DNA of 64,000 bases, taken from the NCBI RefSeq assembly GCF_013373365.1, contig NZ_CP035925.1:3596001-3660000 (forward strand), given 5' to 3'. This document shows positions 36,337-45,696 of the stretch, piece after piece; positions within the stretch are counted from its first letter, which is position 1; the number at the start of each line of letters is the position of its first letter. A model generated the notes under the pieces. It was not told where the DNA came from, did not search any database, and was given only the letters and a program-made list of their open reading frames with translations. This DNA comes from Lentibacillus sp. CBA3610 (lineage in GTDB: Bacteria > Bacillota > Bacilli > Bacillales > Amphibacillaceae). A program made the position numbers and the translations under genes.

Positions 36337-37206
36337 ATGGATAGAAAGTTTAAAGGCATTGTACTGGAAAATAGTGATATAATTGTGCAAAAGTGGATCG
36401 ATGAGATTGATTCACTGAAAACCTCCAATTATTCTTCGAGTGTTACGGATGAATTGTTGGAAAGTACAAATCGGGAATTTGTCAATATTATTTTCAGCAG
36501 TATTAAAGATGAAGGTGACACGAAACAATTAAAGGAATTTGCTGAAAAGCTGATTAATCTTGGCTGGCAGGTTAGTTACATAACAGACGGTCTGCAGGTT
36601 TCAGGCCGTGTCACGGGTTGACTTTATCCTGGAACCAATCAGATCAAATCGACACAACTAATATTTCTGAATTGCTGCAGATGTGGATAAGTGGGTTTGA
36701 ACCTGTGATCAGACAACTGTTAATGAGTATTCAGGACTGGGAAGAAATATCCTTTCCTGCAGCGGGTTGCACTTCAGGAATATCTGCTCCGCTTATTCGC
36801 GTCATGGATGATATAACCGTAATGCCAATTAGTTGAACGATTGATACCCGAGCGTGCCAAATTAATTATGGAAAATTTGCTTGATGGTGTCATCAAACAT
36901 AATTCGGAAGTTGTTTTAATTGATATTACAGGTGTCCCGGTTGTTGATACAATGGTCGCACACCATATTGTTCAAGCCGCAGATGCAGTTCGTCTGGTTG
37001 GTGCGACATGTATTCTTGTCGGTATACGGCCGGAAATTGCTCAGACCATTGTGAATCTGGGAATTGATTTGGGCAAATTCCCGACCAAGAGCTCACTTAG
37101 AAAAGGATTTCTCAAAGCGCTTGAATTAACCAACCGCAGAATTATTGACACGAAGAAGAAAGATGATACCGTTGCAGACTTGATTGATTCCCTTGGGGGA
37201 GAGTGA
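36337..37206 (+). pseudogene. Stressosome protein RsbR, frameshifted
   Basis: Starts at ATG 36337 with AGGAGGAG upstream. The non-haem globin-like N-terminal sensor domain covers 36337 to about 36760 in three frames (NSDIIVQKWIDEI, LINLGWQVSYITDGLQV, ISELLQMWISGFEPVIRQL). A linker (APLI.VMDDITVMP) follows, then an intact C-terminal STAS domain from 36841 (VLIDITGVPVVDTMVAHHIV and TCILVGIRPEIAQTIVNLGI). The STAS domain has the Thr/Asp-Thr sites phosphorylated by RsbT. RsbR with RsbS builds the stressosome, which holds RsbT until stress. At least three frame changes occur before 36840 and none after. Expected length is about 275-290 residues. Confidence 0.85.
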
Positions 37207-37210
37207 TAAA

Positions 37211-37567
37211 GTGCGGATACCTATTTTAAAATTACATGATTATTTATTGATTTCGATTCAAACGGAAATGGATGATAACACGGCTATACAGTTTCAGGAA
37301 GATTTGCTGGACAAAATCCATACGACCGGAGCCTCAGGTGTTGTGATCGACCTGACATCTGTTGAAATCATTGATTCCTTTATAGCAAAAGTGTTAGGTG
37401 ATGTCGTGACGATGTCAGATCTTATGGGGGCGAAAGTTGTATTGACCGGGATTCAGCCTGCAGTTGCCGTCACATTAATTGATTTAGGCATACATTTAAA
37501 AGATGTCCCAACTGCATTAGACTTGGAGCAAGGGTTGATTAAATTACATCAGGAATTGGGGGAATGA
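37211..37567 (+). CDS. rsbS: Stressosome scaffold RsbS
   Basis: A 118-residue single STAS domain: [41 protein letters not shown] with the phospho-acceptor Ser56 (IIDSF), and [21 protein letters not shown]. It forms the stressosome core with RsbR and is phosphorylated by RsbT under stress. The GTG start at 37211 has GGGGGAGAG upstream and sits four bases after the rsbR stop. The rsbT start overlaps its stop. Confidence 0.93.
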   Translation: MRIPILKLHDYLLISIQTEMDDNTAIQFQEDLLDKIHTTGASGVVIDLTSVEIIDSFIAKVLGDVVTMSDLMGAKVVLTGIQPAVAVTLIDLGIHLKDVPTALDLEQGLIKLHQELGE

Positions 37568-37971
37568 GGATGGATCTCCAATCCTGTGTTAAAATTGAAA
37601 AAGAGTGGGATATCGTGAAGGCACGTCAGCTTGGCAGGGACATTTCCCGTGAAATTGGATTCGGTACGGTTGATCAGGCTCGTATTGCTACTGCGATATC
37701 CGAACTTGCCCGCAACGTATATTTATATGCTGATAGCGGTGAGATATGTTTTGAACAAACTGATTCCCTGGAGAAAAAAGGGCTAACCATTATTTCGACT
37801 GATACGGGGCCCGGGATTCAAAACATCAGTCAGATTATGGATGATGGTTACTCAACGTCAGGCGGTCTGGGGGCAGGCCTTCCCGGGGTGAAGCGTTTAG
37901 TCGATCAATTTGACATTCAATCGGAGGAGGGCAAGGGAACCGAAGTCATAGCTTTGAAATGGCTAAGATAA
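37564..37971 (+). CDS. rsbT: Serine/threonine kinase RsbT
   Basis: A 135-residue GHKL-type kinase with the N box ([13 protein letters not shown]), G1 ([11 protein letters not shown]) and G2 ([13 protein letters not shown]). RsbT phosphorylates RsbR and RsbS, leaves the stressosome and then activates phosphatase RsbU. The ATG overlaps the rsbS stop (ATGA); a second ATG six bases on is also possible. It is in the rsb operon with tight coupling. Confidence 0.94.
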   Translation: MRMDLQSCVKIEKEWDIVKARQLGRDISREIGFGTVDQARIATAISELARNVYLYADSGEICFEQTDSLEKKGLTIISTDTGPGIQNISQIMDDGYSTSGGLGAGLPGVKRLVDQFDIQSEEGKGTEVIALKWLR

Positions 37972-38057
37972 GCAGATAGGGTAATGTATGGCAAAAGGGG
38001 GAACATGTGTTAGTCCACCCCTTATTTTGCTGTTTCATATTAAGGGGGCGTGCTGGA

Positions 38058-39068
38058 ATGGAAACCCTGAATACAGATATCAGCAACTATCGCAATTTAT
38101 TAAAACATTACATTGAAATACGTGACGAACAGTCGCTTTACGGTGCCGAACAACTTAGTAAAATGTTTATTAAAAATAACGTTCCACCAGAAGAGATTGT
38201 CAATCTTCATATTCAGGCACTGGAAGAACTATACCCGGATGTACCTGAATATTTCCGACATTCAATGAACTTTCTGGTGGAAATTATGATTACGTATGGC
38301 ATTGCCTATCAGGAAAATTATTCATTACGGGAAGAACAATCACAGCTTAAATCAGAGATTGCTGTAGCGGCGAATATGCAGGAAACGCTGCTTGCAACGA
38401 CGAAACCTGAAACGGAAGATCTCGATATTGGTGTCGTCAGCGCTCCGGCAAACCAAATGAGCGGTGATTATTATCATTTTTTAGAGGGTAAAGACAATTC
38501 CATTGGCATAGCTATTGCAGATGTAATTGGAAAAGGGATCCCGGCTGCATTGTGCATGTCGATGATTAAATACTCAATGGACAGCCTGCCGGAAGCAACC
38601 ATGAGTCCTAAAACGATACTAAAAAATTTAAACCGGGTTGTTGAACGAAATGTTGATGCAGGCATGTTTATCACGATGTTTTATATCCAATACCTGCCAG
38701 CCAAAAACAAAATTCGATACGCATCTGCCGGACATGAACCCGGTTTTTACTATAATGCTGAAACGAAAACATTTGAAGAGATCAAAGCGAAAGGGCTGGT
38801 ACTTGGTGTTTCCCCGGACGCAGATTACCGGGAATATGAACGGACAATTAATAAGGGTGATATGGTCGTACTTCTGACAGATGGTGTCACTGAATGTAAG
38901 CAGGGTGACCGGTTTATTGAAACAGAAGAAGTTCTGGAGGTTATCGAGCAATACAGTGATTTACCGGCTCAGGAGATGGTTAATAAGGTCTATAAACATT
39001 TTGAACGGATGCAGAATTTCCAGTTCCGTGATGACTTTACGCTGCTTGTTTTTAAAAAGGAAGTTTAG
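38058..39068 (+). CDS. rsbU: PP2C phosphatase RsbU
   Basis: A 336-residue protein. The N-terminal helical RsbT-binding domain (residues 1-85) is joined by a coiled-coil linker (LREEQSQLKSEIAVAANMQETLL) to a SpoIIE/PP2C domain. Metal-binding residues lie in MSGDYYHF, AIADVIGKGIPAAL, LLTDGVTE and RDDFTLLVF. RsbT binding activates it to dephosphorylate RsbV-P. ATG 38058 follows AAGGGGGC; an upstream in-frame start at 38007 has no site. The rsbU stop overlaps a SigB-type -35. Confidence 0.93.
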   Translation: METLNTDISNYRNLLKHYIEIRDEQSLYGAEQLSKMFIKNNVPPEEIVNLHIQALEELYPDVPEYFRHSMNFLVEIMITYGIAYQENYSLREEQSQLKSEIAVAANMQETLLATTKPETEDLDIGVVSAPANQMSGDYYHFLEGKDNSIGIAIADVIGKGIPAALCMSMIKYSMDSLPEATMSPKTILKNLNRVVERNVDAGMFITMFYIQYLPAKNKIRYASAGHEPGFYYNAETKTFEEIKAKGLVLGVSPDADYREYERTINKGDMVVLLTDGVTECKQGDRFIETEEVLEVIEQYSDLPAQEMVNKVYKHFERMQNFQFRDDFTLLVFKKEV

Positions 39069-39088
39069 CGGCAAGTTAATCGGGGAAT
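39063..39088 (+). promoter_or_regulatory. Candidate sigma-B promoter upstream of rsbV
   Basis: GTTTAG (39063-39068) and GGGAAT (39083-39088) with a 14-base spacer match the sigma-B consensus GTTTAA-N12-15-GGGTAT with one mismatch each. The -35 overlaps the rsbU stop. An internal SigB promoter at this place drives rsbV-rsbW-sigB-rsbX in B. subtilis. Confidence 0.6.
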
Positions 39089-39151
39089 AGAATTTTTGAT
39101 GAACGTTAAACGTAATAGATTAAGTTTCATCCTTAATTTAGGAGGGTAATA

Positions 39152-39484
39152 ATGGATTTGAAAATTGATATTACAGAGGGGATCGGGAAGTCCACTGTAA
39201 AACTGTTCGGTGAAATTGATGCATATACCGCACCACAGCTGAAAGAGAAATTATTACCGCTGACTAAAATCGAGAGGAATCAAGTAGAGGTCAATTTGGA
39301 AAATGTTCATTATATGGACAGTACAGGGTTGGGTGTTTTCATCAGTGCTTTAAAATCAACGAAAGAGAACAATAGTGAATTGCGTTTGGTTGATTTGCAG
39401 GATCGTGTGTTAAGGTTATTCAGGATCACGGGACTTGATGAAATTATAACGATAGATACTGCAATTCGGGGTGGAAATAATTAA
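39152..39484 (+). CDS. rsbV: Anti-anti-sigma factor RsbV
   Basis: A 110-residue STAS protein with the phosphorylatable serine in VHYMDSTGLGVF (Ser57). Unphosphorylated RsbV binds RsbW and frees SigB. ATG 39152 has TAGGAGGG. The rsbW ATG shares a base with its stop. Confidence 0.95.
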   Translation: MDLKIDITEGIGKSTVKLFGEIDAYTAPQLKEKLLPLTKIERNQVEVNLENVHYMDSTGLGVFISALKSTKENNSELRLVDLQDRVLRLFRITGLDEIITIDTAIRGGNN

Positions 39485-39960
39485 TGGAAAATTTTGATTT
39501 TATAGAAATGAAGGTTCCCGCCAAAGCTGAATACGTGAGTGTTGTACGCTTAAGTATTTCCGGGATTGCGACCCGGTTAGGGTTTTCATATGAAGCGATT
39601 GAAGATCTTAAGGTGGCTATTTCCGAGGCGATTACCAATGCAGTCGATCATGCCTATTATGATGGAGACGATGGGGAAGTGACGATTGGATTCGGTGTAT
39701 ATGATGAACGTCTGGAAGTGATGGTGGCGGATCATGGAGGCAGTTTCGATCTGAATGAAGTTAAAGGGGGTATTGGTCCTTACGAGGGCTCTGAGTCTGT
39801 TGAAAATTTGCGTGAAGGTGGCTTTGGCCTTTTCCTTATTGACGCATTAATGGATAAGGTGGAGATTAAAAACGACTATGGTGTTATCGTTTTAATGACT
39901 AAGTACCTTCGTGAAGCCGGGGTGGGTCTTGATGACGACCAAATCTCAACAACACAATAA
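39484..39960 (+). CDS. rsbW: Anti-sigma factor and kinase RsbW
   Basis: A 158-residue GHKL kinase: DLKVAISEAITNAVDHAY (N box), VADHGGSFDL (G1) and REGGFGLFLIDALMDKV (G2). It binds SigB or, alternatively, phosphorylates RsbV on serine. The gene overlaps both rsbV (one base) and sigB (29 bases), as expected for stoichiometric coupling. Confidence 0.95.
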   Translation: MENFDFIEMKVPAKAEYVSVVRLSISGIATRLGFSYEAIEDLKVAISEAITNAVDHAYYDGDDGEVTIGFGVYDERLEVMVADHGGSFDLNEVKGGIGPYEGSESVENLREGGFGLFLIDALMDKVEIKNDYGVIVLMTKYLREAGVGLDDDQISTTQ

Positions 39961-40723
39961 AAACCAGGATGACATATATCAACGCATTGAGGCTCTCCAG
40001 GAAGATCCGGATAATGAAGCGTTACAAGAACAGATCGTTTTAACTTATACGGATTTGGTCGAATCCTTAGCCAGAAAATATTCGAAAAACAGCAGTATTC
40101 ATGAAGACTTAACCCAAGTGGGCATGATTGGTTTGATTGCTGCCGTTAGAAGATATGATGCATCATTTGGCAAATCGTTTGAATCATTCGCCATACCGAC
40201 GATTATCGGGGAGATTAAACGATTTATTCGTGATAAAACATGGAGTGTTCATGTCCCCCGCCGAATCAAGGAATTAGGTCCAAAAATAAGAAAAGCTGTT
40301 GATGAGTTAATGACCGAAAACCAGGATTCCCCATCTGTTCTGGAAATAGCGGATTATCTGAATGTTTCTGAAGAAGAAGTACTGGAAACGATGGAGATGG
40401 GTAAAAGCTATAAAGCACTTTCGGTTGACCGAAAGATTGAAGCGGATTCCGAGGGCAGTACCGTTGCTATATTGGATTTGGTTGGTCATAATGACAGTGG
40501 ATATGACAATGTTGACCAGCGTATGCTGCTGGAGAAAATACTGCCTGTCTTATCTGAACGGGAACAGGAGATTTTACGCTGTACCTACTTTGAATATATG
40601 AGCCAGAAAGAAACCGGTGAGAAACTTGGCATTTCCCAGATGCATGTATCACGCCTGCAGCGCCGTTCGTTGCGAAAACTTCGCGAGGCGCTTCAATCGG
40701 ACAATGCGGAGGCCCTGGATTGA
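39932..40723 (+). CDS. sigB: General stress sigma factor SigB
   Basis: A 263-residue sigma-70 group 3 factor. Region 2 has EDLTQVGMIGLIAAVRRYD and FESFAIPTIIGEIKRFIRDK; region 3 has VHVPRRIKELGPKI; region 4 has LSEREQEILRCTYFEYMSQKETGEKLGISQMHVSRLQRR. ATG 39932 (MTTKSQQ) follows GGGGTGGGTC within the end of rsbW. It directs the general stress regulon. Confidence 0.95.
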   Translation: MTTKSQQHNKNQDDIYQRIEALQEDPDNEALQEQIVLTYTDLVESLARKYSKNSSIHEDLTQVGMIGLIAAVRRYDASFGKSFESFAIPTIIGEIKRFIRDKTWSVHVPRRIKELGPKIRKAVDELMTENQDSPSVLEIADYLNVSEEEVLETMEMGKSYKALSVDRKIEADSEGSTVAILDLVGHNDSGYDNVDQRMLLEKILPVLSEREQEILRCTYFEYMSQKETGEKLGISQMHVSRLQRRSLRKLREALQSDNAEALD

Positions 40724-41322
40724 ATAACCAACGGAATAAAGTTGAAACAGCTGTTTTTCAAAAAGCGAAGCAGAATCAACATTTGTGTGGAGACAGTTAT
40801 TTTTATACAGAAACGGAAGATGAATATATTTGTGCTTTAGCAGACGGTTTGGGAAGTGGCGAGTTTGCAAAAGAATCCTCTGACATTGTCATTCGTATCA
40901 TAGAGAAAAACATTCATGCAACAGTTGAACAGCTGATTAAAAAATGTAACGGGCAGTTGTCAGGAAAACGCGGAGCTGTCATCGGGATCTTAAGAATCGA
41001 TTTTCGGGAAAGCCGTTATACATTCTCTTCAATCGGAAATGTCGGGATTCTGACCATATTTGAGAATGGCGTAAAAAAGCGCAATATACCAAATGCCGGT
41101 TATCTTGCAGGTTATCATAGGCCATTTAAGGTTGTGACGGATACACTTTATCCTTCGATGAGTTTTATTTTGTTTTCCGACGGTGTTACTGATAAAGACT
41201 TATCACAGCGGTTTTTATTAAACAGAGATGTTAATCAGGTCGTTCAAACATATGCCAATTATACAAATGGGGAAATGCGTGAAGATGATACAACATTGAT
41301 TGCCATAAAATACGGTGACTAA
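40720..41322 (+). CDS. rsbX: PP2C phosphatase RsbX
   Basis: A 200-residue compact PP2C: CGDSYF, CALADGLGSGEFA, ILFSDGVTD and REDDTTLIAI are the metal-binding motifs. RsbX dephosphorylates RsbR/RsbS and resets the stressosome. The start is TTG 40720 overlapping the sigB stop (TTGA), with GGAGG eight bases upstream. It is the last gene of the operon. Confidence 0.92.
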   Translation: MNNQRNKVETAVFQKAKQNQHLCGDSYFYTETEDEYICALADGLGSGEFAKESSDIVIRIIEKNIHATVEQLIKKCNGQLSGKRGAVIGILRIDFRESRYTFSSIGNVGILTIFENGVKKRNIPNAGYLAGYHRPFKVVTDTLYPSMSFILFSDGVTDKDLSQRFLLNRDVNQVVQTYANYTNGEMREDDTTLIAIKYGD

Positions 41323-41404
41323 GGTCGGCTTTGAATAGTCGGTCTTTTTTCATTCCGGCCTTTTTTTGGTAGAATTACAATGTAGTATAAAGGAGGAGCG
41401 AATC

Positions 41405-43564
41405 GTGTCAACTCAACTGGAACAATGGGTAGCTGGTGAAACAGAGGTCAAAACAGCTACTGTCAAAAAAGTAATCGAACTGATGGATGAAGGAAACACG
41501 GTGCCATTTATTGCACGGTACCGTAAAGAGGTAACAGGCGGACTTGATGAAGTTCAGATAAAACAGATTCATGATAAATGGCAATATGCCGTGAACCTTG
41601 CTGAACGAAAAGAAGAAGTCATCCGCCTGATTGATGAACAAGGAAAGCTTACGGAAGAATTGAAGCGTGATATCACACAGGCAACACAGCTCCAGCGGGT
41701 GGAAGACTTGTACCGTCCTTACAAACAAAAACGCCGGACACGGGCAACAAAAGCTAAAGAAAAAGGATTGGAACCACTGGCACTGCTTGTGTGGAAACAG
41801 GAGCTAAGCGATGTGACCGGTAAAGCAGAGGAGTTTTTATCGGAAGAATATGCGTTAAAAACAGTGGAAGATGTGCTGAAAGGTGTTAATGACATCATAG
41901 CAGAATGGGTTTCAGATGAGGCGGAATACCGTGAATACATACGCAGCGAAACCTTTAAGCGCGGACAAATCCATGCAGAAGCAAAGGATTCAAATAAGGA
42001 TGAAAAAGGCGTTTATGAAATGTATTATGACTACGATGAAGCTGTCCGTTCGCTGGTTTCGCACCGTATTTTAGCTTTAAATCGCGGGGAAAAAGAGGAA
42101 GTGCTGAAAGTTTCGGTTGAACCACCGACCGAACGTATACTGGAATACCTGAAGCGCAACGTGATTACAAATCAAGCTAATCAGGAAACCGTCAAAATTC
42201 TTCAGGATGCCATTGAAGATAGTTTTAAACGGCTTATTCATCCAGCCGTTGAACGGGAAGTCCGTAACAGCTTAACTGAAAAAGCGGAAGGACAATCAAT
42301 TGAGGTATTCTCCAAAAATCTTAAAAACCTGTTGCTTCAGCCCCCGCTTAAGGGAAAGACTGTACTTGGTGTTGATCCGGCCTACCGGACAGGATGCAAG
42401 CTGGCAGTTGTTGATGAAACCGGAAAAGTGCATGATGTGAGTGTCATGTATCCGACTGCACCAAAACATGATACGGCCGGTGCCGAGAAAATTGTCATGG
42501 ATTTTATCAATCGATTTGATGTTGAACTGATTGCGATTGGAAACGGGACAGCCTCGAGGGAGACCGAACAGTTCATTTCTGATGTGATTAACAAACATAC
42601 ATTGGATATTCCGTATATGATTGTTAACGAAGCAGGGGCAAGTGTGTACTCGGCATCCAAATTGGCACGAGAGGAATTTCCTGACCTGCAGGTTGAAGAG
42701 CGCAGTGCAGCATCAATTGCCAGAAGAGTCCAGGATCCACTTGCTGAACTTGTGAAAATAGACCCAAAATCAATCGGTGTCGGACAGTATCAGCATGATG
42801 TCGCCCAAAAAGCACTTAATGAGTCACTGACATTTGTCGTTGAAACGGCTGTAAACCAGGTGGGTGTCAATGTCAATACAGCTTCACCTGCATTGCTGCA
42901 GTATGTGGCCGGATTAAGCAAGACGGTTGCCAATAATATTGTGACGAAACGTAATGAAGACGGGAAATTTATCAATCGGAACCAGTTGCGACAAATTCCG
43001 CGTCTCGGTGCGAAAACATACGAACAGGGGATAGGTTTTTTACGTGTTCCGGATGGTGAGAACCCGTTTGACAGAACCCCAATCCATCCAGAGAGTTATG
43101 AACAGGCAAAACAGCTTCTCTGGTTGGTTGAATGCGATATGGAAGATGTCGGCACAGAGAAACTGAGTGAAAAGCTGAATAACGTCGATGCAGGGGTTAT
43201 GGCTGAAGAATTGGCTATTGGTGAACCGACGTTAAGAGATATCATATCGGCACTTAAAAAACCTGAGCGCGATCCACGTGATGACTTGCCAAAACCATTA
43301 TTGAAACAAAATGTTTTATCAATGGAAGATTTACAGCAGGGTATGGAAATGCAAGGAACGGTACGCAATGTAGTCGACTTCGGCGTATTTGTGGATATTG
43401 GTGTTAAACAAGATGGTCTGGTCCATATCTCGAAAATGTCCAATAAATTTGTTAAACACCCGATGGATATAACGTCCGTTGGTGATGTGGTGACCGTATG
43501 GGTGGAAAATATTGATATAGACAAAGGGCGGATTGCACTTTCAATGGTTAATGGGAATAAATAG
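41405..43564 (+). CDS. Tex family RNA-binding protein (YdcI-type)
   Basis: A 719-residue protein with the full Tex architecture: an N-terminal helical part, a YqgF/RNase H-like domain (GKTVLGVDPAYRTGCKLAVV, GNGTASRETE and NEAGASVYSAS), helix-hairpin-helix motifs (NVNTASPALLQYVAGLS) and a C-terminal S1 domain (GMEMQGTVRNVVDFGVFVDI). Tex binds RNA/DNA and affects transcription accuracy and toxin expression in some pathogens. GTG 41405 with AAAGGAGGAG upstream is preferred to a start at 41366. It follows rsbX as in B. subtilis. Confidence 0.93.
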   Translation: MSTQLEQWVAGETEVKTATVKKVIELMDEGNTVPFIARYRKEVTGGLDEVQIKQIHDKWQYAVNLAERKEEVIRLIDEQGKLTEELKRDITQATQLQRVEDLYRPYKQKRRTRATKAKEKGLEPLALLVWKQELSDVTGKAEEFLSEEYALKTVEDVLKGVNDIIAEWVSDEAEYREYIRSETFKRGQIHAEAKDSNKDEKGVYEMYYDYDEAVRSLVSHRILALNRGEKEEVLKVSVEPPTERILEYLKRNVITNQANQETVKILQDAIEDSFKRLIHPAVEREVRNSLTEKAEGQSIEVFSKNLKNLLLQPPLKGKTVLGVDPAYRTGCKLAVVDETGKVHDVSVMYPTAPKHDTAGAEKIVMDFINRFDVELIAIGNGTASRETEQFISDVINKHTLDIPYMIVNEAGASVYSASKLAREEFPDLQVEERSAASIARRVQDPLAELVKIDPKSIGVGQYQHDVAQKALNESLTFVVETAVNQVGVNVNTASPALLQYVAGLSKTVANNIVTKRNEDGKFINRNQLRQIPRLGAKTYEQGIGFLRVPDGENPFDRTPIHPESYEQAKQLLWLVECDMEDVGTEKLSEKLNNVDAGVMAEELAIGEPTLRDIISALKKPERDPRDDLPKPLLKQNVLSMEDLQQGMEMQGTVRNVVDFGVFVDIGVKQDGLVHISKMSNKFVKHPMDITSVGDVVTVWVENIDIDKGRIALSMVNGNK

Positions 43565-43639
43565 TTTGCACATTGACTGATTTTCAGTAAGCTCAAAAAA
43601 AGTCTCGTTCTGCATGTCAGATGAGAATGAAAACATTAG

Positions 43640-43730
43640 AAAAACTTCGGCATTCGCCTTACCCTAAGCGAGTACCGAAGTTTTTCTTATAAGGTCAACC
43701 ATAATTTATATTTTTGACGTTATAAAAAAG
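43640..43730 (-). repeat. About 90-bp dispersed element with built-in hairpin, copy 2
   Basis: Read on the minus strand it repeats the parts of the 25199 copy: ATAACGTCAAA, TATGGTTGACCTTATAA, AAAACTTCGG, a hairpin and CCGAAGTTTTT. A fragment (TTTTATAACGTCAGTAAGGT) also occurs at 45416. It lies between convergent tex and katA. Confidence 0.7.
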
Positions 43731-43759
43731 ACTGTCCAACCTGGGGGACAGTCTTTTTT
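43724..43759. terminator. Bidirectional terminator between tex and catalase
   Basis: AAAAAGACTGTCC (43725-43737) and GGACAGTCTTTTT (43746-43758) form a perfect 13-bp stem with A/T flanks on both sides, so it can stop transcription from either direction. Confidence 0.88.
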
Positions 43760-43771
43760 ATTTAGATTAAT

Positions 43772-45274
43772 TTATTCCTTATCACTGACGGCTGCTTCTA
43801 CCTCGCTTAATGGGATGCCTGCAGCTTTTGCGACACCTTCACCGTAGGCAGGGTCAGCTTTATAACAGTTCGTGATATGTCTCAGTTTAACCTCATGGGT
43901 AGCCCCTTCCATATCATTCGCCGTATTGTAGAACAAATCCTCTTGTTCTTCCGGACTCAGGAGGCGGAATAATTTTCCTGGCTGTTCAAAGTACATATCG
44001 TCATCTTCACGGAAGTTATGATAATCAGCCGGTCCATTAATTTCTAATGCTGGTTCTTGATGTTCTTTGCTGTCTTCCCATTCGCCATAACTGTTAGGTG
44101 AATAAGAAATCTCTCCACCCTCTGCTCCGTTCATGACACGCATGGCGCCGTCACGATGGTATGGATGGAAGTCTTTTGCATTTTTAGGGTAGTTAACCGG
44201 AATTTGCCAATGATTGACACCCAGACGGTAACGCTGTGTATCACTATAAGAGAATATACGGCCTTGCAGCATTTTATCCGGTGAGAAACCAATGCCTGGT
44301 ACAATATTCGTCGGCGCAAATGCGGCCTGCTCTACTTCAGTAAAGTAGTTCTCCGGATTACGGTTCAGTTCCAATTCGCCAACTTCAATCAGCGGAAAGT
44401 CTTCTTTATACCAAACTTTAGTTAAATCAAATGGGTTATAAGGCATATTTTTAGCTTCTTCTTCGGTCATGACCTGAATATATAATGTCCATTTTGGATT
44501 ATGACCGTTTGCGATAGCATTATATAAATCTCTTGTGTGGCTTTCAGGATCTTGTCCTCTCAGCTTTTCAGCTTCATCGTCTTTCAGGTTTTTGATGCCT
44601 TGTTGTGTACGGAAGTGGAATTTAACCCATACACGTTCATTATCGGCATTAATCAAGCTGTACGCATGGCTGCTGAATAAGTGCATATTCCTGAAACTTG
44701 CCGGCACACCCCGGTTACTATTGACAATGGTAACCTGATGAAGTGATTCAGGCAGTAAAGACCAGAAATCGTATTTAGCGTCAGGGCTTTTCATATTTGT
44801 TTTAGGGTTACGTTTAACCACGTGGTTCAGGTCTGTAAATCTTTTCGGATCCCGCATGAAGAATACAGGGGTATTATTACCGACAAGATCCCAGTTACCT
44901 TCTTCTGTATAGAATTTCATGGCTGTTCCGCGAATATCACGCTCTGCATCTGGAGCGCCACGTTCACCGGCAACGGTTGAGAAGCGAATGAACATATCCG
45001 TCTTCTTGCCGATTTCAGAGAATATGTCTGCTTTTGTATAGTTTGTAATATCGTGTGTTACTGTAAATGTACCATATGCACCGGCACCTTTTGCGTGCAT
45101 GCGGCGTTCCGGAATGACTTCTCTGTCAAAATGAGCCATTTTTTCCAGGAACCAGTAGTCTTCCATTAACAATGGCCCGCGTTTACCGGCTGTTTTAGAA
45201 TTATCATCATTGGGTACGGGAGCACCGAATGCCGTTGTCATCTTTTTCTTATTATTGTTTTCATGTTCGCTCAT
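43772..45274 (-). CDS. Haem catalase (clade 3 type)
   Basis: A 500-residue monofunctional catalase. The distal haem His60 lies in [13 protein letters not shown], the distal Asn133 in [15 protein letters not shown], and the proximal Tyr in [19 protein letters not shown]-region residues are conserved. It dismutates H2O2 to water and oxygen in the cytosol. ATG 45274 has AGGAGGG at nine bases. The gene sits between tex and the sprT-like gene, where B. subtilis has no catalase, so it is a local insertion relative to that order. Confidence 0.93.
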   Translation of the reverse strand: MSEHENNNKKKMTTAFGAPVPNDDNSKTAGKRGPLLMEDYWFLEKMAHFDREVIPERRMHAKGAGAYGTFTVTHDITNYTKADIFSEIGKKTDMFIRFSTVAGERGAPDAERDIRGTAMKFYTEEGNWDLVGNNTPVFFMRDPKRFTDLNHVVKRNPKTNMKSPDAKYDFWSLLPESLHQVTIVNSNRGVPASFRNMHLFSSHAYSLINADNERVWVKFHFRTQQGIKNLKDDEAEKLRGQDPESHTRDLYNAIANGHNPKWTLYIQVMTEEEAKNMPYNPFDLTKVWYKEDFPLIEVGELELNRNPENYFTEVEQAAFAPTNIVPGIGFSPDKMLQGRIFSYSDTQRYRLGVNHWQIPVNYPKNAKDFHPYHRDGAMRVMNGAEGGEISYSPNSYGEWEDSKEHQEPALEINGPADYHNFREDDDMYFEQPGKLFRLLSPEEQEDLFYNTANDMEGATHEVKLRHITNCYKADPAYGEGVAKAAGIPLSEVEAAVSDKE

Positions 45275-45696
45275 GAAAATATTCCCTCCTGTTTATGATA
45301 ATGACTAAAATATATTAATAGGTTAACGGGTGATTGTACCATAAAATTGCGGAAAAAGCGGATGTTTGCTACTATGATAATAATAGCAAAACGATGTTCA
45401 TAAGTATCAGGATCTTTTATAACGTCAGTAAGGTCCGGTTACAAATATTACACCGCAATTTTAGGTGAGCTCATTATCAGCACCCAAGCTCTATTATAAT
45501 ATAAATTTATTAAAAATCAATATTTATTCATAATAATTTTAAATAGTGATATCAGTATAGTTCTTCCGCGAAAGTATTGTAGATGACTTAATTTGTGAAA
45601 TAACGGTGGCTTTATTTCCCGGATGATTGCTGTCTGATCGGAAAGCTTGCAGAAGTAAGATTCATATCACATTTATATAGTAAGAAGGGTTTGCAA
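45275..45696. other. Divergent gap katA/sprT-like with a possible PerR-type box
   Basis: An AT-rich gap of about 420 bases. GCTACTATGATAATAATAGC (45368-45387) is nearly palindromic and matches about 10 of 14 positions of the PerR consensus; it lies 94 bases upstream of the catalase ATG. A TACAAT -10 on the minus strand is at about 45337. A short fragment of the 90-bp element is at 45416. Regulation by PerR is a guess from the gene and the box. Confidence 0.35.
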
